From HGM04593 sp045647885 (lineage in GTDB: Bacteria; Bacteroidota; Bacteroidia; Bacteroidales; Bacteroidaceae), in assembly GCA_045647885.1 (NCBI GenBank), contig JAZRMX010000026.1, positions 1 through 64,000 on the forward strand: a stretch of DNA of 64,000 nucleotides, in the 5' to 3' direction. Shown here in pieces: positions 1 through 7,146 of this stretch; positions within the stretch are counted from its first letter, which is position 1, and each line of letters starts with the position of its first letter. Made by a program: the position numbers and the translations under genes. The notes under the pieces are model-generated. The model saw nothing but the letters and a program-made list of their open reading frames with translations, ran no database searches and had not been told where the DNA came from.

Positions 1-72
1 AACAACGTTTACAACATCAAAATAATCAAGTGTGCCTGTGGGGAGCAGAAGGGAGTAACCATCTTTTTGCAT
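1..72 (-). CDS. Transposase N-terminus, cut by window edge
   Basis: A minus-strand reading frame starts at the ATG at 70-72 and stays open for 24 codons to the left edge. The peptide begins MQKDGYSLLLPTGTLDYFDV, which resembles the N-terminal region of ISAon1-type Bacteroidota transposases, where a leucine-rich LLP(E/T)G..DYFD segment opens the protein. The assignment is from recalled family resemblance over 24 residues only. Hairpins in the following 170 bases could belong to the end of the element, but no terminal inverted repeat can be proven without the other end. It could instead be an isolated transposase fragment. Confidence 0.45.
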   Translation of the reverse strand, partial: MQKDGYSLLLPTGTLDYFDVVNVV

Positions 73-404
73 AGTCTTTGAAATTTATTGACAGCAAAAA
101 TAAGAATTTATTTTTTACCCCTCAACTTTTTACGTTGAGCCAAATAAATGAGACAGAAGAACAGAGCGCACATATTGTGCGCACAAAAGAGAACTTAATG
201 AATAATGCAACGTTGCCGTAGGGGCCGACCGGTGTGTGCGCCCGATAATATCCATTGAAGTAATGTTTTAAAAGAAAGCAACACCATTAAAATTACTTCG
301 GGATTTTAAAATTCCGGGCTAATATACAGCTTGCTTATAAATTTTAAAATCTCAGAGGGTTAAAAATGGGATTGCTGGTTATAAATACGTATATAATAAA
401 AGAA
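73..404. other. Gene-free stretch with several inverted repeats
   Basis: No convincing gene is present. Short inverted repeats are visible: CTCAAC/GTTGAG at 121-139, the near-perfect palindrome GCGCACA-TAT-TGTGCGC at 166-182, a REP-like hairpin (GGGGC...GCGCCCG) at about 219-244, and GAAGTAAT/ATTACTTC at about 258-299. They may be the end of the insertion sequence that starts at the left edge, or intergenic repeats. No copy elsewhere in the window was found by eye. Confidence 0.4.
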
Positions 405-432
405 GAGAGTGTAGATGGTTTTCTACACTCTC
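405..432 (-). terminator. Terminator of the DUF1573 gene
   Basis: A perfect 11-bp stem GAGAGTGTAGA/TCTACACTCTC with a 6-nt loop lies 38 bases past the stop of the minus-strand DUF1573 gene. On the minus strand it is followed by a T-rich run (TTCTTTTATTAT). This fits an intrinsic terminator. Confidence 0.8.
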
Positions 433-470
433 CCTTGATTATCAGTTGTTTATGGGTGCTGGTGATTTGC

Positions 471-899
471 TTATTCCTCAATCTCTACATCTTTTACAGG
501 TTTAATTTCTGCAGGTAGCATATTACCTTTTATATAGAGCTTTATCATCTCTTTTTTTGTATTGCAGTGAACAGTGATACTTTTGCGGACATAGCCAGGT
601 GCTTTGTTTGTTCCATTGTATGTTACAAAAATGGTATCACTTTCCCCGGGCATTGTTGGGGCGGTGCTGAAACTGCGCTCCGTACAGCCGCAAGAGGTGA
701 AAATCTGGTGTATGTATAAAGGGGCTTCCCCTGTGTTTGTGTATATGAATTTACATTTTATTATTGCGGTATCGGCGGCAAAAGTTCCCATATCGTAGGT
801 TGTGGTGTCGAACTTTATGTCGGCAAGTTTATTTTCTTTCTGTGCAAAGATGTTTATGCAAGAGAAGAGTAGAAATATAATTAATGTGCTCTTTTTCAT
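471..899 (-). CDS. DUF1573 secreted protein
   Basis: A 142-residue protein of the DUF1573 family, common in Bacteroidota and of unknown molecular role. The start at 899 is preferred over an upstream in-frame codon because it gives a clean signal peptide (MKKSTLIIFLLFSCINIFAQ) directly at the N-terminus. The mature part carries the family hallmarks: an F..TNTGEAPL segment, the SCGCT motif, PG(E)S and a terminal beta-rich Ig-like fold. The protein is expected to be exported to the periplasm or outer surface. It is transcribed alone from a TATCTTTG box about 50 bases upstream and ends in a strong hairpin. Family assignment is firm; function is unknown. Confidence 0.85.
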   Translation of the reverse strand: MKKSTLIIFLLFSCINIFAQKENKLADIKFDTTTYDMGTFAADTAIIKCKFIYTNTGEAPLYIHQIFTSCGCTERSFSTAPTMPGESDTIFVTYNGTNKAPGYVRKSITVHCNTKKEMIKLYIKGNMLPAEIKPVKDVEIEE

Positions 900-950
900 A
901 AATGTTTGCGTTTTGTTAATCTTTGGAACATTTAATATGTTATCTGTTTG

Positions 951-958
951 CAAAGATA
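951..958 (-). promoter_or_regulatory. -7 box for DUF1573 gene
   Basis: On the minus strand this reads TATCTTTG, an exact match to the Bacteroidota -7 consensus TAnnTTTG. It lies 51 bases upstream of the chosen start codon, which supports that start. No clear -33 TTTG is seen. Confidence 0.7.
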
Positions 959-995
959 ACTTTAATTTTTCTACCTATTCATATAAAAATTCTTT

Positions 996-3206
996 TTAAC
1001 CTCTTTTTACCTGTTTTACTCCCTTTATACCTTCTATTTTATCGATTAGTTTGCGAAGTTTGGCGTTGTCGTCGATTAGTAGTGTGAGGCTACCGGAGAA
1101 GAGGGTGTCGTGCGATTCTATGTTTATTCCGCGCATAATAACTCCTTTCTCTTGTGTTATGATGGAGGTTATGTTGTTTACTATACCTATATCGTCGTGT
1201 CCCACTATGCGAAGGGTTACGGGGAAACGTGTACCGCCTTTATCAATGTCGCTCCAGCGTGCGTCTATAATGCGGTAGGGGTAACGCTCCTGTAGCTGAC
1301 GGGCGTTGCTACAGTCTTTTCTGTGTATTGATATTCCACCATTTATGGTTACAAAACCAAAAATTTCGTCACCGAATATGGGCGTACAGCATTTGGCAAG
1401 CTTGTAATCAACTCCTTTTAGGTTGCGCTCTATTACAAGAACATCGCCCGAGTGTCCGCTATCCTTGTCGTTGCTGTAGGTATAACCGTCGGCGCTGTGG
1501 GTAACTTCGTTGCCTTCGCTTTGCGGAGTGAGCAGCGCCTGGTATCTCTTTATTACTTCGCCTATGTCTACACCTCCCTCGGCAATGCATTGGTAGAAGT
1601 CGGTGAGGCGCTTGAACCCCATTTTACGTATGAGGTGGTCCATCATACCCTCGTCATACTCTGTCTTGTGGTTCTTGAATTTGCGTATGAGCATTTCGCG
1701 TGCTATGTCGGCCTGGCGTGCAGTAATCTCCTTTAGCGCCTGGCGTATTTTCGTTCTTGCACGGCCTGTCTGTGCTATGCTGAGCCAAGCTTGTTTGGGT
1801 GATTGGCTGTTGGCTGTTATTATCTCCACCTGGTCGCCGTTTGCAAGTACGTGACGCAGTGGTACGTTGCGCCCGTTTACGAGTGCACCGGTACATTTGC
1901 ATCCAAGCCCTGTGTGTATGCTGAAGGCAAAATCGAGTATTGTAGCTCCTTTGGGGAGGCGGTAAAGGTCGCCCTTGGGAGTGAAGATGAAGATTTCGTC
2001 TTTGTAGAGCTCCATCTTGAATTTGTTCTCATTGACATCCTCCTCACTCAGGTTCTCGAGTGTGTCGCGGATTGATGCCAACAAGTTGTCGAGCCCTATT
2101 TCGCTTTTTATGCCTTTGTATCGCCAGTGTGCTGCAAGACCGTGTTCGGCAATGGCGTCCATTCTTTCGGTACGTATCTGCACCTCAACCCAACGTCCTT
2201 CGGGGCCCATCACAGTGGTGTGCAGCGACTCATAGCCGTTGCTTTTGGGTACCGACAGCCAGTCGCGTAGGCGGTGGGGGTTAGGGGTGTACATATCGGC
2301 AACTATGGAGTATACTTGCCAGCACTCTCCTTTCTCGTTCTGCGGTTCGCTGTCAATGATTATTCTGATGGCGAAAAGGTCGTATATCTGTTCGAATGGG
2401 CGCTGTTGGCGCTTCATTTTCTGCCAGATAGAGTTTATTGATTTTGTACGGCCTTTTATGCGGAATTTTAGGTGGGGAAGTGCCTTGAGTTTTTTCTCTA
2501 TAGGTTTTATGAAGGATGCGATGTAGTCCTCACGCGAAGCTGCTGTCTCTTCCACCTTGCGGCTCAGTTCTGCGTAAATTTCGCTCTCGGTGTATCGCAT
2601 TGAAAGGTCTTCCATTTCCGATTTCAATTTGTAGAAACCGAGCTTGTGTGCCAGAGGTATGTAAAGTTTTGATGCTTCGTTTGCCACTTGTATGCGTGCC
2701 TCTTTGTCTTCGCTGTTGAAGAGGCGGCGCAATACTACCAAACGGGCTGCTATCATAATGAGTATTATGCGCATATCGTTGGCAAAAGAGAGCAGGAGAT
2801 TGCGGAAATTCTCGCTTTCAATTGTGGGGCTTTTGGCGTAAAGGGTATTTATTTGTGTAAGGTTTGTGAGCATTTTTGTAACACCTTCGCCGAAGTTTTG
2901 CTTGATCTCTTCAATACTTGTAACCCCCTGTTGTACGCAGTGGTTGAGCAGAATGCTTATTATTACTTCGCGCTGGTGGCCAATCTCCTGGCCCATAAGT
3001 GCTGCAGTTTGCAGGTCTATAATTACTGGGTGAAAGCCGAAACTGTCGCGCACGATTTTACCTTCGGCAAGTGCGCGTCCAATTTCTCCCTTGATGAAAC
3101 GGTAGTCTGTTGGGAGCAACCCGCCTTCAATGTTTTTTCTGAGCACTGCGTTAAGCTCAAGAATTTCTCTTTTCTCCTCTACAGTAAAAATATCTGCTCT
3201 CTCCAT
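996..3206 (-). CDS. relA: RelA-type (p)ppGpp synthetase, degenerate hydrolase
   Basis: A RelA/SpoT homologue of 736 residues from the ATG at 3206. A longer frame to 3305 exists, but a TATCTTCG promoter-like box at 3272-3279 lies inside it and favours the shorter form. Order: N-terminal HD-type region, synthetase domain (YDLFAIRI, then SVPKSNGYESLHTT and VEVQIRTERMD), TGS domain (IFIFTPKGDLYRLPKGAT), a CCTP-containing zinc-finger-like segment and a C-terminal ACT domain. The hydrolase metal site is gone: the HD pair reads N88-H89 (LLNHCVQQG) and the DRLHN motif reads ARLVVLRRL. The synthetase motifs look intact. I infer a synthesis-only alarmone enzyme, paired with the hydrolase-type homologue at 53264. 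Confidence 0.88.
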   Translation of the reverse strand: MERADIFTVEEKREILELNAVLRKNIEGGLLPTDYRFIKGEIGRALAEGKIVRDSFGFHPVIIDLQTAALMGQEIGHQREVIISILLNHCVQQGVTSIEEIKQNFGEGVTKMLTNLTQINTLYAKSPTIESENFRNLLLSFANDMRIILIMIAARLVVLRRLFNSEDKEARIQVANEASKLYIPLAHKLGFYKLKSEMEDLSMRYTESEIYAELSRKVEETAASREDYIASFIKPIEKKLKALPHLKFRIKGRTKSINSIWQKMKRQQRPFEQIYDLFAIRIIIDSEPQNEKGECWQVYSIVADMYTPNPHRLRDWLSVPKSNGYESLHTTVMGPEGRWVEVQIRTERMDAIAEHGLAAHWRYKGIKSEIGLDNLLASIRDTLENLSEEDVNENKFKMELYKDEIFIFTPKGDLYRLPKGATILDFAFSIHTGLGCKCTGALVNGRNVPLRHVLANGDQVEIITANSQSPKQAWLSIAQTGRARTKIRQALKEITARQADIAREMLIRKFKNHKTEYDEGMMDHLIRKMGFKRLTDFYQCIAEGGVDIGEVIKRYQALLTPQSEGNEVTHSADGYTYSNDKDSGHSGDVLVIERNLKGVDYKLAKCCTPIFGDEIFGFVTINGGISIHRKDCSNARQLQERYPYRIIDARWSDIDKGGTRFPVTLRIVGHDDIGIVNNITSIITQEKGVIMRGINIESHDTLFSGSLTLLIDDNAKLRKLIDKIEGIKGVKQVKRG

Positions 3207-3271
3207 ACCTTCAAATATATTATAAATGCCGTTTTTGTAGTTGTAGACACCATTTACGGCTCTTTCTTTTG

Positions 3272-3279
3272 CGAAGATA
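3272..3279 (-). promoter_or_regulatory. Possible -7 box for relA
   Basis: The minus strand reads TATCTTCG, one mismatch from TAnnTTTG, 65 bases before the ATG at 3206. It is weak evidence alone but helps decide the start of the gene. Confidence 0.4.
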
Positions 3280-3333
3280 ATTTTTAGTAATTCAAAAAAA
3301 AACAATTTTTAGATATTTATAGAAAATTATTTA

Positions 3334-3341
3334 TATTTTTG
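3334..3341 (+). promoter_or_regulatory. -7 box for DUF4301 gene
   Basis: TATTTTTG matches TAnnTTTG exactly, 57 bases before the DUF4301 start and divergent from relA. The upstream region is T-rich, but no exact -33 TTTG is present. Confidence 0.65.
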
Positions 3342-3398
3342 TGGTGAACCGCATTCCTGATTTTAAATAAGTAAGGAGTCTATTAAATATCTACAACT

Positions 3399-4913
3399 AT
3401 GATAAGTAAAGCAGACCAGGCGTTTTTAGCAAAAAAGGGAATTTCGGCACAGCAGGTTGCCGAGCAGTTGCAAACATTCAAAACAGGGTTCCCCTTCCTG
3501 CCCATTGAGGCTGCCGCCACAATTGACAAAGGGATAATATCTCCCACGCAGGCAGAAATAGAGAGCTACCTTGCCACTTGGGATGCTTACTGTGGCGCAG
3601 GTAACAGCATTCTTAAATTCGTACCAGCTTCGGGTGCCGCAAGCCGTATGTTCAAGGATTTGTTCTCCTTCCTTAGTGCCGAGTATGATGTTCCAACCAC
3701 CGACTTTGAGAAGAATTTCTTTGCCAATATTGAGAAGTTCGCTTTTTATGCCGACCTCGATGCTACTTGTCGCAAGAACAAGAACGTGGGCATAAAAGAG
3801 CTTATTGCCGAGGGAAAATATAAAGATGTTGTTTTCAACCTTCTCGACTTTACAGGAATGAATTATGGTTCTCTGCCTAAAGGACTTTTAAAATTCCATA
3901 ACTACGACAATGCAGCCCGCACAGCGGCCGAGGAACACTTTGTTGAGGGTGCCCTTTATGCTGCAACCGACGGTAAGGTGCAGCTTCACTTTACAGTGTC
4001 GCCCAATCACAAGGCACTGTTCCAGGATTTGGTTGCAGAGCGTAAAGCATATTACGAGGAACTTTTTGGCGTTGAGTATGAGATCTGTTTCTCGGAGCAG
4101 AAGCAGAGTACCGATACCATAGCTGCCGATGCCGACAACCAGCCTTTCCGTGAGAATGGAGCATTGGTATTCCGTCCCGGTGGTCACGGCGCGCTCATTG
4201 AGAACCTCAACGATATTGATGCCGATGTAATTTTCATCAAGAACATTGATAACGTGGTGCCCGACCGCTTGAAACCCGATACCGTTACATACAAGAAATT
4301 GCTTGCCGGTATTTTGGTTGAGAAACAGAAAAAAGCCTTTGAGTATCTGCAAATAATTGATGAGGGCAACTATACCCACGAGCAGGTATTGGAGATGGTG
4401 CGTTTTGTTCAGCAGGAACTTATGTGCCGCAATATGGAGATAAAAGACCTTGAGGATTGCGACCTTGTACTCTATCTGCGCAAGAAACTCAACCGCCCGA
4501 TGCGTGTGTGCGGTATGGTGAAAAACGTGGGTGAGCCCGGTGGTGGCCCCTTCCTCGCATACAACCAGGATGGTACAGTATCATTGCAGATTCTTGAGAG
4601 CTCGCAGATTGATATGAACAACCCTGCGTCAAAGGAGATGTTCGAGAATGGTACACACTTTAACCCCGTAGACCTTGTGTGCGCGGTTAAGAATTACAAG
4701 GGCGAGAAATTCAACCTTCCCGAATATGTTGATAAGAATACAGGCTTCATCTCTCACAAGTCCAAGAACGGTCGTGAGCTTAAGGCAATGGAACTTCCAG
4801 GCTTGTGGAATGGTGCTATGAGCGATTGGAGTACTATTTTCGTTGAAGTACCTCTTGTAACCTTCAACCCTGTAAAGACTGTAAATGACCTGTTGCGCGA
4901 CGTTCACCAGTAA
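3399..4913 (+). CDS. DUF4301 family protein
   Basis: A 504-residue cytoplasmic protein with no signal peptide or membrane segment, matching the DUF4301 family of Bacteroidota. A segment near residue 75 (FVPASGAASRMFKDL) resembles the glycine-rich nucleotide-binding opening of nucleotidyltransferase folds, and VFRPGGHGALIENLN near 255 is another conserved glycine-rich block. These suggest a sugar-nucleotide or NTP-transferase-like enzyme, but this is inference and the substrate is unknown. It is a single gene between its own TATTTTTG promoter and a strong terminator at 4937, so it is probably monocistronic. Confidence 0.85.
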   Translation: MISKADQAFLAKKGISAQQVAEQLQTFKTGFPFLPIEAAATIDKGIISPTQAEIESYLATWDAYCGAGNSILKFVPASGAASRMFKDLFSFLSAEYDVPTTDFEKNFFANIEKFAFYADLDATCRKNKNVGIKELIAEGKYKDVVFNLLDFTGMNYGSLPKGLLKFHNYDNAARTAAEEHFVEGALYAATDGKVQLHFTVSPNHKALFQDLVAERKAYYEELFGVEYEICFSEQKQSTDTIAADADNQPFRENGALVFRPGGHGALIENLNDIDADVIFIKNIDNVVPDRLKPDTVTYKKLLAGILVEKQKKAFEYLQIIDEGNYTHEQVLEMVRFVQQELMCRNMEIKDLEDCDLVLYLRKKLNRPMRVCGMVKNVGEPGGGPFLAYNQDGTVSLQILESSQIDMNNPASKEMFENGTHFNPVDLVCAVKNYKGEKFNLPEYVDKNTGFISHKSKNGRELKAMELPGLWNGAMSDWSTIFVEVPLVTFNPVKTVNDLLRDVHQ

Positions 4914-4936
4914 TAAACTCCTTAATTATATATGTA

Positions 4937-4970
4937 GCATCGGTTGCACTGCGACCGATGCTTTTTTTTT
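4937..4970 (+). terminator. Terminator after DUF4301 gene
   Basis: The 8-bp stem GCATCGGT/ACCGATGC has a 9-nt loop and is followed directly by nine T residues. This is a textbook intrinsic terminator, 23 bases after the stop codon. Confidence 0.92.
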
Positions 4971-5019
4971 GTAATGTTTTTACCAATACAACCGGTTATT
5001 GTCCTTTTCCGTGGTAAAA

Positions 5020-5052
5020 TTTGGCGTGATGTAAATAAAGTCTTTATATTTG
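5020..5052 (+). promoter_or_regulatory. Complete -33/-7 promoter of the AraC gene
   Basis: TTTG at 5020-5023, a 21-base spacer, then TATATTTG at 5045-5052: both elements of the Bacteroidota promoter at consensus spacing. The predicted leader before the ATG at 5072 is only about 13 bases. Confidence 0.8.
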
Positions 5053-5071
5053 TTTCAAAATCGATGTAGAT

Positions 5072-5911
5072 ATGATAACCACTACCGACTATGCCAGCAA
5101 CCGGATAATTATTGTGAACGACACCAATCGTCTGCTTAAAACACCCATACGTTGCAACCACCTAGCCTTCCTTTTTATAACCGACGGCGAGGCGAAGATA
5201 GAGATAAACTATATGCTCTATCGTGTCAAGGCAAAATCTTTAGTAGTGCTTTCTCCACTTGATATAGTGATGATAAAAGAGCAGAGCCACGACTATAATG
5301 CACAGACACTCCTTATTCCCGTCTCGCTGTACAAAATACCATCGGAGAGTATAAATTTCCAGTTCTACGAGAAGGTAAGGGCGCAACCTGTGGTTCCTCT
5401 CTATGTAAAGGAACTCGAGTTTGTGGCAAGGATATACGATTCACTCTTCTTAGCCCACGAAATGTTCAGTTATGATGGCTTTGAAGAGGCTGCACTCGGA
5501 GCCGTGAAGATGCTCCTGCAACTGGTGCATAATTACTTCAATAAGTATGAAGGTTTTACGGGTGGCAATAGTTTTGAGTCGCGCAAGAAAACCCTGTTCC
5601 GCAAGTTTGTGAAGGGGCTTCTTACATCGGGCAAAAAGTCGCGCGAAGTGCTTTTTTATGCCAATGAGCTTGGTGTGAGTAGCGGTTATCTTAACGAGGT
5701 GTGTAACGAGGTATCGAACTATTCGGCGAAGGATATTATTGACCTTGCTGTTTCGTCGCGGTTAAAATTTGAGCTATCTTATACCGATAAATCCATTCAG
5801 GAAATTGCCGATGAGTATAACTTCCCAAGCCAAAGTTATTTGAGCCGTTACTACAAGAGAATGACAGGTTCCTCTCCCAGCGAGTTTCGCAAAGAGAGGA
5901 AAGGGGAGTAG
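5072..5911 (+). CDS. AraC-family transcriptional regulator
   Basis: A 279-residue regulator. The C-terminal ~90 residues form the double helix-turn-helix of the AraC family: a first HTH near ELGVSSGYLNEVCNEV, then ad-hoc spacing to IQEIADEYNFPSQSYLSRYYKRMTG, ending in PSEFRK. The N-terminal ~170 residues look like a cupin-type ligand-binding domain, including a FLFITDGEAKIEIN beta stretch. It is probably a one-component activator. The effector cannot be read from sequence. No target operon is adjacent: the downstream neighbour is convergent, so it may regulate at a distance. It has a very short leader and its own terminator. Confidence 0.85.
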   Translation: MITTTDYASNRIIIVNDTNRLLKTPIRCNHLAFLFITDGEAKIEINYMLYRVKAKSLVVLSPLDIVMIKEQSHDYNAQTLLIPVSLYKIPSESINFQFYEKVRAQPVVPLYVKELEFVARIYDSLFLAHEMFSYDGFEEAALGAVKMLLQLVHNYFNKYEGFTGGNSFESRKKTLFRKFVKGLLTSGKKSREVLFYANELGVSSGYLNEVCNEVSNYSAKDIIDLAVSSRLKFELSYTDKSIQEIADEYNFPSQSYLSRYYKRMTGSSPSEFRKERKGE

Positions 5912-5933
5912 TGGATAGTTTGTCTGTGAATAC

Positions 5934-5967
5934 AAAGCACCATTCGCCTTATGGCGAATGGTGCTTT
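5934..5967. terminator. Bidirectional terminator
   Basis: A perfect 15-bp stem (AAAGCACCATTCGCC) with a TTAT loop. The stem ends in A and T runs on the two sides, so it can work for both the AraC gene and the convergent hexapeptide-repeat gene. Confidence 0.9.
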
Positions 5968-6000
5968 GTTGTTGTGTGAAAAGGTTATTATTTTGTTGTT

Positions 6001-6516
6001 TCACTCTTTATACCACGATGCGTACATAATGTAGTCGTTGGCAATGCGTTCCACAATATCTTTTTGTTGTTCGCGGCTCACCTCCTTTATCTTTTTTGCA
6101 GGCACGCCGGCATATATCCACCCGCCTTCGACGCGCATCCCCGATGTTACAAGGGCGTTGGCTGCCACGATGGCCCCGCTCTCAACCACGGCGTTGTCGA
6201 GCACGGTGGCTCCCATTCCAATGAGGCAGTTGTTCTCGATGGTGGCGCCGTGTATTGTGGCGTTGTGCCCTATTGATACATTGTTGCCAATGGTTGTTTT
6301 AGAGCGTTTGTAGAGGGTGTGTACCACTGCGCCGTCCTGTATGTTCACGTTATTGCCTATGGTGATGGTGTTTACATCGCCGCGTAGCACGGTGCTGTAC
6401 CAGATGGAACAGTTGTCGCCCATTGTTACATCGCCTATTATTGCAGCAGTTTCGGCAAGGAAGCAGTTATCGCCCATCTTGGGTGTTATGTTGTTGAGTG
6501 TCTTTATTATTGCCAT
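6001..6516 (-). CDS. Gamma carbonic anhydrase-like hexapeptide protein
   Basis: A 171-residue left-handed beta-helix protein of the gamma carbonic anhydrase/YrdA type. The ATG at 6516 gives the typical N-terminus (MAIIKTLNNITPKMGDNCF); longer in-frame starts lack family similarity. Hexapeptide repeats run from about residue 14 to 140 (for example AIIGDVTMG, GNNVNIQDG, GNNVSIGHNATIHGA), with the His residues of the family's metal site in VVHT and GHNATIHG. Whether it is an active carbonic anhydrase is uncertain, since many family members show no activity. The GNAT gene lies 10 bases upstream on the same strand, so the two are probably co-transcribed. Confidence 0.85.
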   Translation of the reverse strand: MAIIKTLNNITPKMGDNCFLAETAAIIGDVTMGDNCSIWYSTVLRGDVNTITIGNNVNIQDGAVVHTLYKRSKTTIGNNVSIGHNATIHGATIENNCLIGMGATVLDNAVVESGAIVAANALVTSGMRVEGGWIYAGVPAKKIKEVSREQQKDIVERIANDYIMYASWYKE

Positions 6517-6526
6517 TTTTTTACTT

Positions 6527-7054
6527 TTATAGGTTATATATGTTCTTGTATATAGCTTGTTTTGCTTTTTCGTAATTTGCACCATCGGCATCCCAACCGT
6601 GGAACATAAGGAACATTGGCAGGTAGCCGTCGCCTTTGCGGTAAGGTGGTTGTTGGTAGGGAATATTGCATAACTCGAACCCTGCCCGGCGGTAGAATGC
6701 TATGCGCCGTGCCGAAAGTTCGTCAGTGGGTTCTTCAACCTCCAGAACTATGTTGCCGGAGGTTTTTTGCAGTTGTTCCAGGATGCTTTTGCCGTATCCT
6801 TTACCGCGTTGTGGGGGGAGTGTGACAAGGTGTTCTACATAGCATAAATCCCCTAATTCCCAGTAGCTGATGAACCCCACGTGTTCTCCTTGGTGGCAAG
6901 CAAGCATCAGATTAAAATGTTTTTTGCCGGCAACGTTGGCGCGTTGCTCGGGGAGGTCGCGGTACTCGTCGCGTGGGAAGGCGGTGGTGAGCAGTTCTTC
7001 GGTGAAACGGTAGGCGTCGCAGTCGGGGGTGGTTATGCGTGTGAGGGTTATCAT
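6527..7054 (-). CDS. GNAT-family N-acetyltransferase
   Basis: A 175-residue GNAT acetyltransferase. The ATG at 7054 is preferred over 7090 because it starts a beta strand of the fold (MITLTRI). The acetyl-CoA binding motif A appears as VTLPPQRGKGYGKSILEQL (R-G-K-G-Y-G), preceded by the central strand CYVEHLVT. A C-terminal AFYRRAGFELC segment is typical of the family. The acceptor substrate is unknown. It is first gene of a two-gene unit with the hexapeptide protein, with a TATCTTCG box about 25 bases upstream. Confidence 0.82.
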   Translation of the reverse strand: MITLTRITTPDCDAYRFTEELLTTAFPRDEYRDLPEQRANVAGKKHFNLMLACHQGEHVGFISYWELGDLCYVEHLVTLPPQRGKGYGKSILEQLQKTSGNIVLEVEEPTDELSARRIAFYRRAGFELCNIPYQQPPYRKGDGYLPMFLMFHGWDADGANYEKAKQAIYKNIYNL

Positions 7055-7090
7055 CTTTTTAATTTCCTTACAGTGCTTACGAAGATACAA

Positions 7091-7128
7091 AAAAAAGACC
7101 GACGATGTTATAATCGTCGGTCTTTTTT
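7091..7128 (-). terminator. Terminator of htpG
   Basis: A 16-bp perfect stem (AAAAAAGACCGACGAT) with a 6-nt loop lies 19 bases beyond the htpG stop on the minus strand and ends in six T on that strand. It overlaps the promoter region of the following GNAT gene. Confidence 0.9.
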
Positions 7129-7146
7129 GGTTTTTTACACTGTTTT